Assembly: GCA_963623875.1 (NCBI GenBank) | Contig: CAVFNL010000021.1 | Span: forward strand, 15,550-79,549 | DNA: 64,000 nt | Direction: 5' to 3' | Origin: UBA3206 sp963623875 | GTDB taxonomy: Bacteria > Bacillota_I > Bacilli_A > Acholeplasmatales > Anaeroplasmataceae | Shown here: positions 63,655 through 64,000 of the stretch, piece by piece | How positions within the stretch are numbered: the first letter of the stretch is position 1 | Layout of the letters: each line of letters starts with the position of its first letter | The notes under the pieces: generated by a model | Databases searched by the model: none | What the model was told of the DNA's origin: nothing | What the model saw: only the letters and a program-made list of their open reading frames with translations | Position numbers and translations under genes: made by a program

Positions 63655-63717
63655 CTATTTTAAAGTCTCCTTCTTGACTATTTTAAGCCCTGCCATGTGG
63701 CAACAATCATTAGTCAT
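63655..63717 (-). CDS. 20-residue Cys-Cys leader peptide
   Basis: ATG at 63717, stop TAG at 63657-63655; the peptide starts MTNDCCHMAG and ends KKETLK. AAGGTG (63729-63724) lies six bases upstream, a normal site for this genome. It sits between the metY-cysK promoter/operator and metY. The two Cys codons (TGT TGC) are codons 5 and 6, close to the CC placement in the transporter leader. Part of the ORF (TGCCACATGGCA) can pair with itself just after the Cys codons. No terminator lies between it and metY. A cysteine-sensing leader is inferred. Confidence 0.7.
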   Translation of the reverse strand: MTNDCCHMAGLKIVKKETLK

Positions 63718-63747
63718 ATAAATCACCTTGCTTTGTTAGTTTCTACA

Positions 63748-63808
63748 ATTCCTATAGCATTACTAGGAATTACACCTAAATAATACAACGTTTAATATCA
63801 GATGTCAA
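63748..63808 (-). promoter_or_regulatory. Promoter and dyad operator of metY-cysK
   Basis: On the minus strand TTGACA (63808-63803), a 17-base spacer and TATTAT (63785-63780). Just downstream of the expected start, ATTCCTA (63748-63754) and TAGGAAT (63764-63770) form a perfect seven-base dyad with nine bases between. This matches the transporter-operon dyad and suggests one Rrf2/CymR-like repressor for both. Confidence 0.75.
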
Positions 63809-63917
63809 CACTTTTTTATTTATTTGTAAAAATTTATTTAAAATTTTATATTATTTAAAAAAATGCTTACTTTAAACTTATCAATCATTATTCGTTTTTA
63901 AAGTGAAGATATCTATA

Positions 63918-63934
63918 AATATCAAATTGATATT
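63918..63934. repeat. 17-base palindrome AATATCAA-A-TTGATATT
   Basis: A perfect inverted repeat in the gene-free stretch upstream of the metY promoter. Role unknown; may relate to the element at the window edge. Confidence 0.45.
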
Positions 63935-63951
63935 ATTAGTTATTTTGAAAG

Positions 63952-64000
63952 TGTCAAGATAAAATAAACCAGTTTGGTCAGGAAAAAATGAACCAATTGT
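63952..64000. mobile_element. Possible terminus of an IS21-like element (cut by window edge)
   Basis: TGTCAAGAT is followed by two similar motifs 24 bases apart, AATAAACCAGTTTG and AATGAACCAATTGT. Ends with TGT/TGTC and repeated AACCA-type motifs resemble the multiple terminal repeats of IS21-family elements bound by the IstA transposase. The transposase would lie beyond the window, so this is tentative. Confidence 0.35.

Noticed and set aside
63582..63810. SAM (S-box) riboswitch or T-box upstream of metY-cysK
   Set aside because: The leader is short, has no multi-helix fold, no T-box GGTGGNACC sequence and no terminator before metY.
1..64000. tRNA or rRNA genes and the Mycoplasma TGA=Trp code
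   Set aside because: No cloverleaf with GGTTCRA-type arms or rRNA-like sequence was seen, and TGA ends the gene at 37361 while Trp is TGG throughout the recognised proteins.

Overview
The window is A+T-rich DNA (roughly 30% G+C by eye) with strong AAGGAGG- or GGTGAT-type ribosome binding sites, many T-tailed hairpin terminators and TTGACA/TATAAT promoters. The protein set (type III glutamine synthetase, FtsH, PcrA, an LtaS-like synthase, RqcP, ABC-F, no outer-membrane genes) points to a low-GC Gram-positive bacterium (Bacillota). It is most likely an anaerobic, gut-type member of the Bacilli/Erysipelotrichia or a Mollicutes-related lineage; that placement is inference. TGA is used as a stop (for example at 37359-37361), so the code is standard. 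No rRNA, tRNA or CRISPR array was seen.

Layout: 1-2.7 kb holds an ABC exporter cut by the window edge and a secreted protein. 3.1-8.7 kb is a nitrogen-assimilation operon (glnN type III, an ammonium channel fused to P-II, asparagine synthetase) with a folded leader RNA. 8.7-12 kb holds a ThrE-type exporter, a DUF5662 protein and a cytoplasmic GH28 pectinase. 12-14.4 kb is a zinc-ribbon/TIR/repeat protein with a membrane partner. 14.4-20.4 kb carries nitroreductase, pcrA, an ABC-F protein and glnS. 20.5-25 kb is an accessory, defence-like patch (PLD-helicase, MutT, Fic). 25-27.8 kb is a cystine-type amino-acid ABC transporter behind a 14-codon Cys-Cys-Cys leader ORF. 27.8-30.3 kb holds the t6A genes tsaD, rimI, tsaB and tsaE. 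30.3-38.9 kb is a galactarate catabolic region with two regulators. 38.9-44.5 kb holds a CDA-fold deaminase, a C39-like protein, a large surface pectate lyase and a Maf-DusB fusion. 44.6-49 kb is tilS-hpt-ftsH-rqcP. 49-58.8 kb holds HAD, fba, an O-antigen-ligase-like protein, lysS, a tyrosine phosphatase, a candidate sRNA, an LtaS-like synthase, a YbhN-like protein and pssA. 59-61.3 kb holds purF and two small genes. 61.3-63.8 kb is a metY-cysK operon behind a second Cys-containing leader ORF. The window ends in what may be the terminus of an IS21-like element.

The strongest undescribed signal is a two-operon sulfur-amino-acid regulon. The cystine-type transporter operon (27.6 kb) and metY-cysK (63.7 kb) each have a consensus promoter, a closely matching dyad (TTCCTA-N9/10-TAGG) at the transcription start, and a very short ORF with an excellent ribosome binding site and consecutive Cys codons. 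This suggests a CymR-like repressor combined with cysteine-responsive translation of a leader peptide. Other notable points are the hairpin that makes up almost the entire glnN leader, a DapA-family protein in place of GarL in the galactarate cluster, a PrpR-like regulator that has lost the sigma-54 and ATPase motifs, a TIR domain with Glu-to-Asp at the catalytic position, the Maf-DusB fusion, FtsH with a zinc ribbon, and a C-rich sRNA candidate.
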